64,000 nt of DNA from Fumia sp045121595 (GCA_045121595.1 JBGVGI010000012.1:124001-188000); one strand, 5' to 3'; shown: positions 1-10,284, counted from the stretch's first letter. A program made the numbers and translations. Notes: generated from the letters alone by a model not told the origin.

Positions 1-2554
1 AAACTTCGATTTCGTCTGCATAAACTTTTTCAAAAGAATCAAAGATAAGCTTTATAAATCTTCCCTTTTCTTTCTGTCCTAAAGCAAACTTATAATTACT
101 TACAGTTGCGTTTTCAACAGAAAGTCCCGTAACAGAAACGTTACCGAGTTCTTCGTAATCTTCACCGTTTTCGGAAACGGCTACGTTGATTGAATCGGGA
201 AGGAATGCTCTGTTATCAGGATCGTGCAAAAATCTTACGTTTAACTGTTCAAACTCAAGATTTGCACCGAGGTCGATAACAACTTCGTCGTTAAGCTCTG
301 CCCACGCTTCATCACTTATATCAGCTGTGGCAAATTTGCCATCGGTAAGCTTTGTAGTCACTTCGTCACCGATTTTAGCCTCTTTACGTTCTGCGAGGTT
401 GTTGTCAGCCATTTCAAGGTTACTCAAAGGATTTCTGAGAATCTGGATTTCGGAAACGAAGTTCCAGCCTTTACCTTTGACAACTTCATATTTAACGTAT
501 CTTGCAGAAACCTTTTCAGGAGCAGTTGCAACGTATTCGTAAAGGGTGTCAACCGCAGGTCTTACAAGACTGTCGGTAGTAAGGACCGTCCAGTTTTCCT
601 TATCGTCGGAGTAAGAAACGGAAACGATATCGGAAACGAAAATACTGGGACCGGGGCTATTTAAGAGAGTAGCTCTTACTTCAGAAAAGCTTGTCGTTTC
701 GCCGAGGTCAAAGATAACGAAAAATTCACCTGTGAAACCTGTCCACTTCTGGTCAGTGTAAGAAAGTCCACCGATCAAAGCATCGTTAAGTTCTTTATTG
801 CCGCTATCGGGATAGTAACCGAAAGAGTCAGCTCTTGAGTATTCGTACGTAGCAGAGGTTGCTATATTATTTTCCTTTGTGATTTTAAGAGTACCCGTAG
901 GTGTCATACCTGTAAGTTCTTCATAAACTTCAATTTCGTCCATAAAGAGCCATGCACCGTAATCGGCAATTGTAAATTTAAGGGATTTAACCTTCAAAGC
1001 AACGTCGTCGGGAACTGCAAAGATGTCTGTTGCTCTGCCGTTTTCCTCTTCAACGCCTGAAACTGTATAGATAATCTCCCATTCGTCGCCCATAAGGGCT
1101 TCGATTTTCATATACTGGTATACTTTAATACCTGCAGGACTGTTTACAAACGTAGAGAAGTTAATTTCTTTAATATTTTTTTCAGAATCAAAATCAAAAA
1201 CAAGTTCAAGCTTTTTGTTAGGAACGGAATTATGGAAACCTACGTTGGTAGCAGTCTGCCAACTCTTTCCTGTAACGCCGTCGGTAAGCTTTGTGTGATT
1301 AAAGTCGGGGTAAGAGTTGTGGAAGTGACCGCCGTTAGCGTAAGTATCGTTTATTGCGTTTGTAGTATACTGCATACCTGCAATGATACTGTCTCGCTTG
1401 ATTTCTTTTACAGTAACGGTACATTCTTTTGAAGTTGCATATTTTTTGTAAATATCCTCAACAGTGTTTGTAACAACAACGTAATATTTACCACTGTCTG
1501 CAACTTTTACGTTTTCGATAACGAGAACGTTGCTGTTTTCGCCGATTTCATTGCCGTCTTTGTACCACTGGTAAGAAAGTGTACCACCGTCATTGTTTGA
1601 AGCTTCCACTTCGAGGGTGAGTGTATCTCTGTAAATAAGATTTACACTGCTTAAAAGGTCTTTATTTATTACGGGTTCCTTGATTGTAACGTCTTTCGGG
1701 AATACAACAAGGTTACATACGTTTGAGTTTACCTGCTTTGTAAGGGAGTTATAGGAGTTTGTAACAACACAGTAGTATGCACCCGTATCTTCGGAAACAG
1801 CGGAAGAGATAACGAGTTTTTTACCTGTTTCTCCTTCCAAAGCTTCACCGTCTTTATACCACTGATAGGAAAGCACACCTGTATCAGTTATAGTTGCATT
1901 TACTTCGAGTGTGATTTCATCATCTTCGTTTTTATCAAGAGTAGCGGGAAGATCAACTGTAATTTTTGGTTCAACGGGTTCTACAGCAGAATCACCGAAA
2001 ACTCTGATTTCACTGAAGAAAGACCATCTTCTTGCGTTGAATTCAATTTTTACGTATCTGCCTTCAACGGGTTCTTCACTTAAAGTTAAAGTATAAACAC
2101 TGTCTTTTGGTGCATCTTCAGGAACTGCACCACGGGAAAATTCAGTATAAGTACCGTTTTCAGTATCGGAATAGGAAACGATAATATCACCGATGGGATA
2201 GAAAATACTGGGAGCCTGCATATCGAGTACAACGAGCTCAACGTCTTTAAATTCCTTTACTGCACCAAGGTCGATAGTAACGTTAGCAAGAGTACCCTCT
2301 GCTACACCTGACCAACCTACCCAGTTTTTATCGTAAAAGTTCACTGCACCTACCTTGTCGTCGGTAAGCTCACCGCCATCGTCACCATAAGACGCAGCAG
2401 GGATATGAGAAGTAGTATAACTGCGACCGAGAGCTAAGTTAGTGTATTCAGTCACGGGTGCCGCAAAAATACTTGACGGCAAACAACTGATAACAAAACT
2501 GAGCGCAAGTAAGGCACTTAAAAGTTTTTTTGTAAAAAGAGTTTTCGATTTCAT
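1..2554 (-). CDS. Giant secreted discoidin/Ig-like surface protein, 3' part missing
   Basis: The gene runs off the left edge; 851 codons are visible. The ATG at 2554 follows a GGGAGG ribosome binding site. A lysine-rich start and hydrophobic stretch ending near FAAPV (about residue 32) make a signal peptide. Then come a discoidin (F5/8C, galactose-binding-like) module at about 34-190, two Ig-like modules at about 194-289 and 292-382 with the repeated phrase SYQWYKDG, and discoidin modules at about 389-549, 555-715 and from 719 to the edge. Each discoidin module carries a KLTDG-type motif and ends in DEIEV or similar. It is a close paralogue, module by module, of the protein at 2806-8961. Likely role: binding glycans outside the cell or at its surface. 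Whether it also has a DUF4855-like domain and wall-binding repeats cannot be seen. Confidence 0.9.
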   Translation of the reverse strand, partial: MKSKTLFTKKLLSALLALSFVISCLPSSIFAAPVTEYTNLALGRSYTTSHIPAASYGDDGGELTDDKVGAVNFYDKNWVGWSGVAEGTLANVTIDLGAVKEFKDVELVVLDMQAPSIFYPIGDIIVSYSDTENGTYTEFSRGAVPEDAPKDSVYTLTLSEEPVEGRYVKIEFNARRWSFFSEIRVFGDSAVEPVEPKITVDLPATLDKNEDDEITLEVNATITDTGVLSYQWYKDGEALEGETGKKLVISSAVSEDTGAYYCVVTNSYNSLTKQVNSNVCNLVVFPKDVTIKEPVINKDLLSSVNLIYRDTLTLEVEASNNDGGTLSYQWYKDGNEIGENSNVLVIENVKVADSGKYYVVVTNTVEDIYKKYATSKECTVTVKEIKRDSIIAGMQYTTNAINDTYANGGHFHNSYPDFNHTKLTDGVTGKSWQTATNVGFHNSVPNKKLELVFDFDSEKNIKEINFSTFVNSPAGIKVYQYMKIEALMGDEWEIIYTVSGVEEENGRATDIFAVPDDVALKVKSLKFTIADYGAWLFMDEIEVYEELTGMTPTGTLKITKENNIATSATYEYSRADSFGYYPDSGNKELNDALIGGLSYTDQKWTGFTGEFFVIFDLGETTSFSEVRATLLNSPGPSIFVSDIVSVSYSDDKENWTVLTTDSLVRPAVDTLYEYVATAPEKVSARYVKYEVVKGKGWNFVSEIQILRNPLSNLEMADNNLAERKEAKIGDEVTTKLTDGKFATADISDEAWAELNDEVVIDLGANLEFEQLNVRFLHDPDNRAFLPDSINVAVSENGEDYEELGNVSVTGLSVENATVSNYKFALGQKEKGRFIKLIFDSFEKVYADEIEV

Positions 2555-2588
2555 CAAAAAATTCCTCCCTATAATTCCTATACCTATA

Positions 2589-2617
2589 ATTTTACAATAA
2601 CAACAAAGATTTTACAA
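2589..2617 (-). promoter_or_regulatory. Possible promoter of the left-edge discoidin gene
   Basis: On the minus strand TTGTAA (2617-2612) lies 17 bases before TAAAAT (2594-2589), about 35 bases before the start codon. The match is moderate and the region is AT-rich. The rest of 2620-2760 shows nothing beyond AT-rich sequence. Confidence 0.4.
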
Positions 2618-2761
2618 CAGAATAATTGATTTAAAAATGGTATTATTCGATTCTGAAAACAGAGTTTCATATATCTACTTCTATTTTACAATAAAAAATC
2701 TTGTTTTTCTATGAAAATCTTACTTAGTTTTTAAAAAAACACTAAAATATTACTGCAAAAC

Positions 2762-2796
2762 AAAAAGGCTCAGGAATTTTCTTCCTGAGCCTTTTA
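2762..2796 (-). terminator. Intrinsic terminator of the DUF4855 surface protein gene
   Basis: A 13-bp stem (AAAGGCTCAGGAA paired with TTCCTGAGCCTTT) with a 4-5 base loop is followed on the minus strand by a T-run, just after the stop at 2806. Confidence 0.85.
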
Positions 2797-2805
2797 AATT
2801 TTGGA

Positions 2806-5800
2806 TTATTTTACCCAAGCGCCGTTAGCGTTTACTTTGTAACCGTTAACAGTTTCGTTTGCAGCCATTCTACCACTGTCGTAGAAGAAGTAGCAGTCAC
2901 TGTTTATCCAGTTCCAACCTTTAGCCATAAGGCCGTTTGAGTTGAGGTAATACCAGCTGTTGCCGTCTTTGAGCCAACCTGTATGCATAGCACCGTTGCC
3001 ACTCATATAGTACCAGCCGTTATCGTATACCCATTCGTTGTTAGCCATACCGCCCCAGTTGAAGAGGTAGTACCAGACACCTGCGTCTTTAAACCAGCCT
3101 GTTGCCATAGCGCCGTTATCTTTGAGATAGTACCATCTGTTACCATCTTTGATCCAGCCTTTAGCCATAAGACCGTTTGACTTGAAGAAGTACCATGTGC
3201 CGTTTACTTCTACCCAACCTGTTGCGTAGTTGCCTTCAGCGTCTGCATATTTGTAAGTACCGTTTTCGGATACCCAGTCATAGCCTTCGTAAGAAGGTTT
3301 AGCTTCTCCTGTTTCGGGAACAGTAGTTGTTTCACCGATTACGGGTTTGGATTCTTCTACGTAGTAGGATCCTCCGCCACCGCCGTTGGAAGCATTACCG
3401 GAAGCGTTATCAACAAGTTTGTCACCGGTAAATCCTGTACCTGTACCTGTACCTTCGAAGATTTCATCGGCACCTGTACGTTCTGTGGGAACTTCACCGA
3501 AGGAGCTTACGTAGTTCTTAGGTGTATAAGTACCTTTCATGAGCTGATAGGAGTAATCGTAAGCAGAACGAACTGTGGGATCTTCGTTAAATGCAGCGTA
3601 TGCCATAGCCTTAGTACCTTCGTACCAGTTTCTGTAGCAGTTGTCGCCATCCATACCGTTATCGTATGCACCGTTAAGGTAGTCGATCCACTGGTTATAC
3701 TTCATAATATCGTTACCGAAACGAGAGTCACATTCCATTTCAAGACCAACTCTACCGTAGTTTGCAGAGAATGCAACAGTGTCAAGATAATCGTTACCAA
3801 GTTCAGTAGCACTTCCTGTTTCATAAGGAGACTGGAAGAAGTGGTTAGGCTGAATTGCTACGCCGTCCCAACCCCAGTCATCGTCCCAATGATAACCGTT
3901 AGCGAAGTTGAAAGGAATCCAGTACATCTTGTAACCGAGTTCGTGAGCTTTGTCGATGTGATATTTGGGAGCAGCGGGAGTATAACCGATCTGTTCGGAG
4001 AGGTAGTAGAATCCAACGAATTCAATGCGGTCATAAAGACCTTTTGCTTTACCGTCTTCGAAGCGTTCAATTACTTCTTTGAACCACCAGTCGGAAACTT
4101 CCTGCCAACCTCTTCTCTTGTCGCCTACAGGGTAAGAGTAGTAGTCACTACCGCCTGCATCGTCAAAGTTTGTATCGTAGTATTTGCCGTCGAGAGGACC
4201 AAAGTTCTTACCATTTGCGCGGTCAGCACCGGGATGCATTACTACAAGTTTAACTTTGTAGTTAGGATCACCGAGTTCTTCAGCTGCAATATCAGCAGCT
4301 CTTGCAAGGTTGTAAACGTCACCTTTTGTCTGGTCAAACGTCTTGTCAAGGTACCAGTGCCATGCTTCAGCGGACTGCTTATAGTACTTGTTGTTAACGT
4401 CTGCGTTGAATGAACCACCAACACGGTCACCAAGTGCAAGGAGACAAACTGTGTCAAACATTGTGTCTACTGCTTTACCGTTTTTGTCGATGTAAGTAAG
4501 GTAAGGACGGTACTGATAAGGCAACCAGTCACCTCTGTACTCTTCACCCAACTGGTCCCATCCGTACCAACCATTGTAGCAGAGTACCATATCCTGAACG
4601 CCGCCTGTTCTTTCACCTGCTTTGAGGTAATCACGTCCGTTGTCGAGGTCACGTCCGGAACCTTCAGCTACTACGTAAGCACCTTCCTGAGGTGTTTCGT
4701 AACCGAATACTTCGATTTCGTCGATAGCAGCAGTTCTCATAACTTCAACGTCAACACGGATATATCTTGTTTTAACTGTGGAATAACCTTCGATTGTATC
4801 GGGAGTCCACTGAGGATCATCATCTGTGAAGTTTCTTCCCTTCCAGCCTGAACGCCAGCCGTAAATATCGGTACCGCCGTTCCAAGCACGAGATACGTTC
4901 CACTGACGTGAAAGCATAAACCATTCTGTGGGACATTCATCGCCGATATCGTCGGTAGCGTAAGTCCATACTGTCCAGGGATATTCGGTTGTACCGCCGA
5001 AGCCTTTGGAGATAAACTTAACTTTTACCTGAGATACGTATGCTTCTTTACCAAGGTCGATTACGTAACCCTGAACAATAGCCTTACTACCTGCATGATT
5101 AGGAATAGCCTGGTAGTCCTGTTTGATAACAACCCATGCGGGGTCAGTGTTATCTGTAACGGAGCCTCTGATACCGTCAGTAAGCTGACGCTCACCGATA
5201 TCGGGCTGAGTTGTCAACTGAGAAGAAGGAACAGAGTAATATTTTTTGCCAAGTGCAAGGTTACCATAACCGCTTGAAGAAGCTACGTAGTCGGAGTCAG
5301 AAGTCTGACCTTTCTGACCGATTACCTGAATTTCATCAAGAACTGCGTAGATACCTGCATCTTTGGGAGTTTCAAAGTATACTTTAATGTATTTAGCGTA
5401 AACTTTTGTAGCTTCGCCGCCTTTGGAAACAAAGCCGTCAGTTTCGCCGTTCCATTTAAGCTCTACTTCGCCTTCTGTAGTAACGTCTTCGATTTTTGCA
5501 AATTCATCCCATGTGATACCGTCCATAGAAGCGTAAAGTTTAACCTTCTTAGGTGTTGTCATATTGTTTGCAGCATCATTTTTGGAGTGAATGATAACTT
5601 CACTTATAGAGTTTGCAGCTTCCATATCAACCATGAATTCAACCTTATTGAAATGAACGCGTGTCTCGTCTCTTAAATAACCTGTCCAGTTGTTATCGTA
5701 CATTGTACCGGACTGCATATAAAGACCGTCAGTCAAAAGACCTGAAGTATGTCTGTAGTCAGCAGAACGGGAAAGGTCATAAGGTTTGTTGAGAACGAGG

Positions 5801-8800
5801 TTATAATAAGCACCCATATCGGGGTCAAGTTCGTAGTCACCGTAAGGCATCATTTCTTTGTATACGCAGATTTCGTCGATAAAGAACTTCTGGCTTACGA
5901 TAAAGGTAAATTTAATATACTGAGCGGAAGCTTTTTCGCCTTCAAGGTTAAAGTTCATACGGTTAACACCGTCAACAGCAATGTGACCACCCTGGTTTGC
6001 GTACAAGTTCCAGTGTGTGCCGTCAGATGAGATTTCAACCTTAACGTTTTCGGGAACGAATACACTGTTTGTGTAAGAAGTGGATTTCAAAAGACCGATC
6101 TGAATCTGTTCGAAGTCTTTTACATCGCCCAAATCAACAACGATTTCAAATTCTTTGTCGTTACCTACGTTGTCTTTCTTGGGTTCAAAACCGGACCATG
6201 CATCGTGAGAATAGAGGTATGTACCACGAACGCCGTCAGTAAGCTGTTTGTTATCTGTATCGGGGTAAGCGGACATAGATTCCCATGAAGTTGTGTAAGC
6301 AGAACCAACAGCAATGTTGTTTGTATCAGCTTCGTTTTCATCGGGAGTCTGTTCAAAGGAAGTCTGTTTTTCAAGTACTTCGATTTCGTCGATGTATACT
6401 TTATCAGTTGCAGAGAAAACAAGTTTTACGTATTTAGCTGTTTCCTCCTGACCAAATGCATATTTGTATGTGCTTACAGAAGCATCAAGTGTTGTAATTT
6501 CTTCAATCTGAACACTTCCGAGTTCACGGAGGTCATCTTCACTGTCGCCAACGAATACGTCCATTATTTCGGGGAGATAAATTCCGTTAGCAGGATCGTG
6601 CAGGAATCTTACGTCAACCTGTTCAAATGTGCGGTAAGCAGCAAGGTCGATAACGATTTCTGTATTTTCGTCAGATGCAGCAAAACCTGTCCATGCTTCG
6701 TCTTCAAAGTTATTAACTGCGTACTTGCCGTCAGTAAGTTCTTTAAGACCCGTATCTTCGTTTTCTGTAGCAGTTGTAGAAGTATAATCTCTTCTTGCTG
6801 CAAGGTTATTTTCATCTGCATTCGGGTTGCTCAAGGGGTTTCTGAGAATCTGTGTTTCACAGAGGAATGTCCAACCGCTTGATTTAACAATCTCAAGTCT
6901 TACGTAACGTGCAGAAACTTTTTCTTTAGCTGTAACCACGTATTCATAAAGTGTGTCGCCTTCGGGAGCAACTAAAACGTCGGTTGAAAGTGTAGTATAA
7001 GTTTCATTATCAACAGAGTAAGAAACAGAAACTGTTTCAGGAATCTCAATAGCAGGACCGGGGTTATTGAGGAAGGTTGTTCTGAATTCAGAGAAAGCTT
7101 CCACAGAACCAAGGTCGAATGTTATAAAGAAAGTACCTGAATAACCTACCCAGTTACCGTTTGTATAGGAAAGGTCACCGTACATACCGTCGATAAGTTC
7201 TTTGTTGCCGTTATCGGGGTAGTAGCCCCAATCGTCTGCTCTTGAATATTTGTATGTAGAAGCCTTTGCAAGGTTATTTTCTTTGGAAATTTTAAGATTT
7301 CCTGTAGGAACCATACCTGTAAGGTCTTCAAAAACTTCAATTTCATCCATGAAGAGCCATGCGCCGTAATCAGCAAGATTAAAGCGGATAGCAGAAACTG
7401 TCAGAGCTACGTCATCAGGAACTGCGAAAACTTCTGTAATTTTACCGTCACCGTGTACACGGTCTGCTCCTGTGAAAATAATTTCCCAGTTGCCGTTAAT
7501 CAAAGCTTCAACTCTGATATCTCTTGCATTGTAAAGACCGTCTTTTGTAGCATTGAAAGAAGACATCTGAATTTCTTTAATATTTTTGGGTTCGATAAAT
7601 TCAAAGAGAAGCTGAAGTTCATTACCGGGTACGGAGGAATGGAAACCTACGTTGGTACCACTGCCCCAGCTGGATGCCTTAACACCGTCAGTAAGTCTTG
7701 TTTTATTCTTATCATAATAGGAGTTATGATAGTCACCGCCTGCGCCGTGTGTAGCGTCTTCAGCGTTGGTTGCATAAGTGAAACCTGCGATGAGGTTGTC
7801 ACCAACAACGGGCAATACGTTAACTGCACAAGTTTTACTTGTAACGGATTTCTTGTAAATTTCTTCTTTTGTATTTGTAATAACTACGTTATAGTTACCA
7901 CTGTCTGCAACGGATGCGGAGGGGATAACGAATGTGTCACTGTCTGTGCCAACTGCTACGCCATCTTTATACCACTGGTAAGAAAGTGTTCCGCCGTCGT
8001 TACCGTTTGTAGCTACAACTTTAAGCTCAACTCTGTCTCTGAAGATGTAATTGAGAGAAGTCTGCAAATTAGTTTCAATTACAGGTTCGTTAAGTACAAA
8101 GCCTTCAGGATAAACTACTACTTTACACTCTGTGGATTTTGCAGTTTTTGTAAGAGTGTTGAAATTGTTTGTAACTTCACAGTAGTAAACACCTGAATTT
8201 TCTATAGCAGCAGGGTGAATAAAGAGCTGTTTGCCTGTTTCACCTTCAATTGCTTCGCCGTCTTTGTACCACTGATATGTAATAGTACCTGCGTCGGAAA
8301 CGTTAGCTTTAACTTCAAGGTTTAAGGGTGTTCCCTCGTCGATATCAAGCTTTGAAGGAATGTCAGTTGTGATAACGGGCATTATAGGCTCGATAGTGAG
8401 TTCACCGAATACTCCGATTTCACCAAGGAAAGACCAGCCTCTTGCGTTAAATTCAACTTTAACGTATCTGCCTTCAACAGCTGCACCTTCGATTGCAAGT
8501 GTGTAAACACTGTTTTTGGGTGCGTCAGCAGGATATGCGCCTTTTGCAAACTCTGTAAAAGGTCCGTCCTCATTGTCAGAATAAGAAACAACAAGGTCGC
8601 CTTCGGGGTAAGGAATACCACCGGAGTTTGTAGAGTCAAGCGCTGTGATATCAACCTTGTCAAACTCTCTCTTGGAGCCGAGGTCAATAACAACGTTTGC
8701 GTAAGTACCTGCAGGTACACCTGACCAACCTACCCATTTGGAGTCGTAAAAGTTTACTGCGCCGACCTGTCCGTCAGTAAGCTCACTGCCTGAGTCGCCG

Positions 8801-8961
8801 TACTGAGGTGTGTGTGAAATGATGTAGTCACATCCTGCAGCAAGGTTAGTGTACTCTGTCACGGGAGCAGCAAAAACACCTGCGGGAATGCAACTGAGGA
8901 TGAAGGAAACTGCCATTGATGCGGCAATAATTTTCCTCATCAGTTTTCTACTGGATTTCAT
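2806..8961 (-). CDS. Giant secreted discoidin/Ig-like/DUF4855-like protein with choline-binding-type repeats
   Basis: A 2051-residue exported protein. The ATG at 8961 follows AAAGGAGG. Modules in order: signal peptide about 1-31; discoidin 34-187; two Ig-like modules 195-385 (each with QWYKDG); six further discoidin modules starting near 387, 557, 717, 877, 1052 and 1232; a large domain at about 1420-1810; a Gly/Ser linker near 1862; and about seven cell-wall-binding repeats (PF01473 type, GW...WYYL...G.M) from about 1890 to the end. The large domain resembles DUF4855 (LCYNGWYGWDQ, EFVGFYYLSEQIGY, a motif like those of TIM-barrel glycosidases), a family I recall beside discoidin modules; that link is from memory. 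Likely a wall-attached glycan-binding enzyme. It is a tandem paralogue of the gene at 1-2554. Confidence 0.93.
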   Translation of the reverse strand: MKSSRKLMRKIIAASMAVSFILSCIPAGVFAAPVTEYTNLAAGCDYIISHTPQYGDSGSELTDGQVGAVNFYDSKWVGWSGVPAGTYANVVIDLGSKREFDKVDITALDSTNSGGIPYPEGDLVVSYSDNEDGPFTEFAKGAYPADAPKNSVYTLAIEGAAVEGRYVKVEFNARGWSFLGEIGVFGELTIEPIMPVITTDIPSKLDIDEGTPLNLEVKANVSDAGTITYQWYKDGEAIEGETGKQLFIHPAAIENSGVYYCEVTNNFNTLTKTAKSTECKVVVYPEGFVLNEPVIETNLQTSLNYIFRDRVELKVVATNGNDGGTLSYQWYKDGVAVGTDSDTFVIPSASVADSGNYNVVITNTKEEIYKKSVTSKTCAVNVLPVVGDNLIAGFTYATNAEDATHGAGGDYHNSYYDKNKTRLTDGVKASSWGSGTNVGFHSSVPGNELQLLFEFIEPKNIKEIQMSSFNATKDGLYNARDIRVEALINGNWEIIFTGADRVHGDGKITEVFAVPDDVALTVSAIRFNLADYGAWLFMDEIEVFEDLTGMVPTGNLKISKENNLAKASTYKYSRADDWGYYPDNGNKELIDGMYGDLSYTNGNWVGYSGTFFITFDLGSVEAFSEFRTTFLNNPGPAIEIPETVSVSYSVDNETYTTLSTDVLVAPEGDTLYEYVVTAKEKVSARYVRLEIVKSSGWTFLCETQILRNPLSNPNADENNLAARRDYTSTTATENEDTGLKELTDGKYAVNNFEDEAWTGFAASDENTEIVIDLAAYRTFEQVDVRFLHDPANGIYLPEIMDVFVGDSEDDLRELGSVQIEEITTLDASVSTYKYAFGQEETAKYVKLVFSATDKVYIDEIEVLEKQTSFEQTPDENEADTNNIAVGSAYTTSWESMSAYPDTDNKQLTDGVRGTYLYSHDAWSGFEPKKDNVGNDKEFEIVVDLGDVKDFEQIQIGLLKSTSYTNSVFVPENVKVEISSDGTHWNLYANQGGHIAVDGVNRMNFNLEGEKASAQYIKFTFIVSQKFFIDEICVYKEMMPYGDYELDPDMGAYYNLVLNKPYDLSRSADYRHTSGLLTDGLYMQSGTMYDNNWTGYLRDETRVHFNKVEFMVDMEAANSISEVIIHSKNDAANNMTTPKKVKLYASMDGITWDEFAKIEDVTTEGEVELKWNGETDGFVSKGGEATKVYAKYIKVYFETPKDAGIYAVLDEIQVIGQKGQTSDSDYVASSSGYGNLALGKKYYSVPSSQLTTQPDIGERQLTDGIRGSVTDNTDPAWVVIKQDYQAIPNHAGSKAIVQGYVIDLGKEAYVSQVKVKFISKGFGGTTEYPWTVWTYATDDIGDECPTEWFMLSRQWNVSRAWNGGTDIYGWRSGWKGRNFTDDDPQWTPDTIEGYSTVKTRYIRVDVEVMRTAAIDEIEVFGYETPQEGAYVVAEGSGRDLDNGRDYLKAGERTGGVQDMVLCYNGWYGWDQLGEEYRGDWLPYQYRPYLTYIDKNGKAVDTMFDTVCLLALGDRVGGSFNADVNNKYYKQSAEAWHWYLDKTFDQTKGDVYNLARAADIAAEELGDPNYKVKLVVMHPGADRANGKNFGPLDGKYYDTNFDDAGGSDYYSYPVGDKRRGWQEVSDWWFKEVIERFEDGKAKGLYDRIEFVGFYYLSEQIGYTPAAPKYHIDKAHELGYKMYWIPFNFANGYHWDDDWGWDGVAIQPNHFFQSPYETGSATELGNDYLDTVAFSANYGRVGLEMECDSRFGNDIMKYNQWIDYLNGAYDNGMDGDNCYRNWYEGTKAMAYAAFNEDPTVRSAYDYSYQLMKGTYTPKNYVSSFGEVPTERTGADEIFEGTGTGTGFTGDKLVDNASGNASNGGGGGSYYVEESKPVIGETTTVPETGEAKPSYEGYDWVSENGTYKYADAEGNYATGWVEVNGTWYFFKSNGLMAKGWIKDGNRWYYLKDNGAMATGWFKDAGVWYYLFNWGGMANNEWVYDNGWYYMSGNGAMHTGWLKDGNSWYYLNSNGLMAKGWNWINSDCYFFYDSGRMAANETVNGYKVNANGAWVK

Positions 8962-9126
8962 TAATAATCCTCCTTTTTTAAAATCTCAGTTTCTTACAGC
9001 TGAATATAATACTTCAACATATATATTAAACTACAAATTGCAATAAAAGTATATATTTTTTGATATTCTTCCAAAGAAAATTAAAGAACAAGTTAAAATA
9101 TTTAAAGTTTTTATATAAAAACCTAC

Positions 9127-9160
9127 TAAAAAACGAGGTTTTTTAAGCCTCGTTTTATTT
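9127..9160 (-). terminator. Intrinsic terminator of prfB
   Basis: AAAACGAGG pairs with CCTCGTTTT around a short T-rich loop, followed by a T-run on the minus strand, just after the prfB stop at 9169. Confidence 0.85.
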
Positions 9161-9168
9161 TTAACGAA

Positions 9169-10284
9169 TTATTTAAGTTCTCCGTGTGCCAGAGCTTTAA
9201 GATAAGCATTGATAAATCCGTCTAAATCTCCGTCCATAACAGCGTTAACGTTACCCATTTCAAAGCTTGTTCTGTGGTCCTTTACGAGTGTATACGGCAT
9301 AAATACATAAGAACGAATCTGTGCGCCCCACGCAATCTCTTTTTGGTCGCCCCTGATGTCCTCAATTCTTTCGAGATGCTCACGTTCTTTAATCTCATAA
9401 AGCTTGGATTTAAGCATTTTCATAGCCATATCTTTATTCTGATACTGGCTTCGTTCAGTCTGACATGAAGTAACGATACCCGTAGGAATATGAGTAATTC
9501 TTACTGCAGAGTCGGTTTTGTTTACCTTCTGTCCACCTGCACCACTTGAACGGTAGGTATCAACCTTTAAATCCTCAGGTCTTATATCAATCTGGATATC
9601 GTCGTCGATTTCGGGCATTACTTCCAGCGATGCGAAGGAAGTATGTCTTCTTCCGGACGCGTCAAACGGAGAAACCCTTACAAGACGGTGTACTCCGATT
9701 TCGGATTTAAGATAGCCGTAAGCGTTAAGTCCCTCAACCAAAATAGAGGCACTTTTGATACCCGCTTCATCTCCGTCCAAAATATCAAGGGTACTCACCT
9801 TGAAGTTATGGCGTTCACCCCATCTGCAGTACATACGGTAAAGCATCAGTGCCCAGTCCTGAGCCTCGGTGCCACCTGCACCCGCATGGAAGGTAAGAAT
9901 AGCGTTTTTAGAGTCAAACTCACCTGAAAGCAAGGTGGTAAGCTTTTGTGTTTCAATTCCGTTTTGCAACGAAGAAGTCATTTCTGCAGCTTCTTCAAGC
10001 ATTGACTCATCGTCATCTTCCTCCGCCATTTCAAGCATAGTTTCGGCATCCTCGTAAAGGGTAACAAGGCTGTTAAAACCTTCCAAAACGGATTTTAAAG
10101 CACCCGTTTTCTTTAAAACTTTCTGTGAGTTTTCGGTATCGTCCCAGAAGTCAGGAGCCGCCGCCATCTCCTCAAGTGTGGCAATTTCCTTTTTAACGTT
10201 TTCTATTCCAAGAGCCGAGCAAAGCTCATCAAGCTCAGGTTTAAGTGCCCTTAAAGCAAGTTTCTGTTCCTCAAACTGAAGCAT
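9169..10284 (-). CDS. prfB: Peptide chain release factor 2
   Basis: Releases finished peptides at UGA and UAA stops by acting in the ribosomal A site. The GGQ loop is seen in RSSGAGGQKVNKTDSAVRI, and the RF2 anticodon-like SPF tripeptide in VRVSPFDASGRRH. The start chosen is the ATG at 10284 (MLQFEEQKL), preceded by GGAGG; a longer in-frame extension to 10596 crosses the promoter region and is rejected. At 371 residues it is normal length. Most bacterial prfB genes carry a programmed +1 frameshift near codon 25; here the frame runs through (LDELCSALGIENVKKE) with no in-frame UGA, so that feedback control is absent. It stands alone, divergent from the gene at 10414. Confidence 0.97.
   Translation of the reverse strand: MLQFEEQKLALRALKPELDELCSALGIENVKKEIATLEEMAAAPDFWDDTENSQKVLKKTGALKSVLEGFNSLVTLYEDAETMLEMAEEDDDESMLEEAAEMTSSLQNGIETQKLTTLLSGEFDSKNAILTFHAGAGGTEAQDWALMLYRMYCRWGERHNFKVSTLDILDGDEAGIKSASILVEGLNAYGYLKSEIGVHRLVRVSPFDASGRRHTSFASLEVMPEIDDDIQIDIRPEDLKVDTYRSSGAGGQKVNKTDSAVRITHIPTGIVTSCQTERSQYQNKDMAMKMLKSKLYEIKEREHLERIEDIRGDQKEIAWGAQIRSYVFMPYTLVKDHRTSFEMGNVNAVMDGDLDGFINAYLKALAHGELK

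Noticed and set aside
3841..4413. Plus-strand open frame of 190 codons inside the DUF4855 gene
   Set aside because: It is antisense to a well-supported domain, has no ribosome binding site and is low-complexity; a shadow of the real gene.
7453..8196. Plus-strand open frame of 247 codons opposite discoidin and Ig-like modules
   Set aside because: Cys-rich, unlike any family, without a promoter or ribosome binding site, and opposite repeated modules of the real gene.
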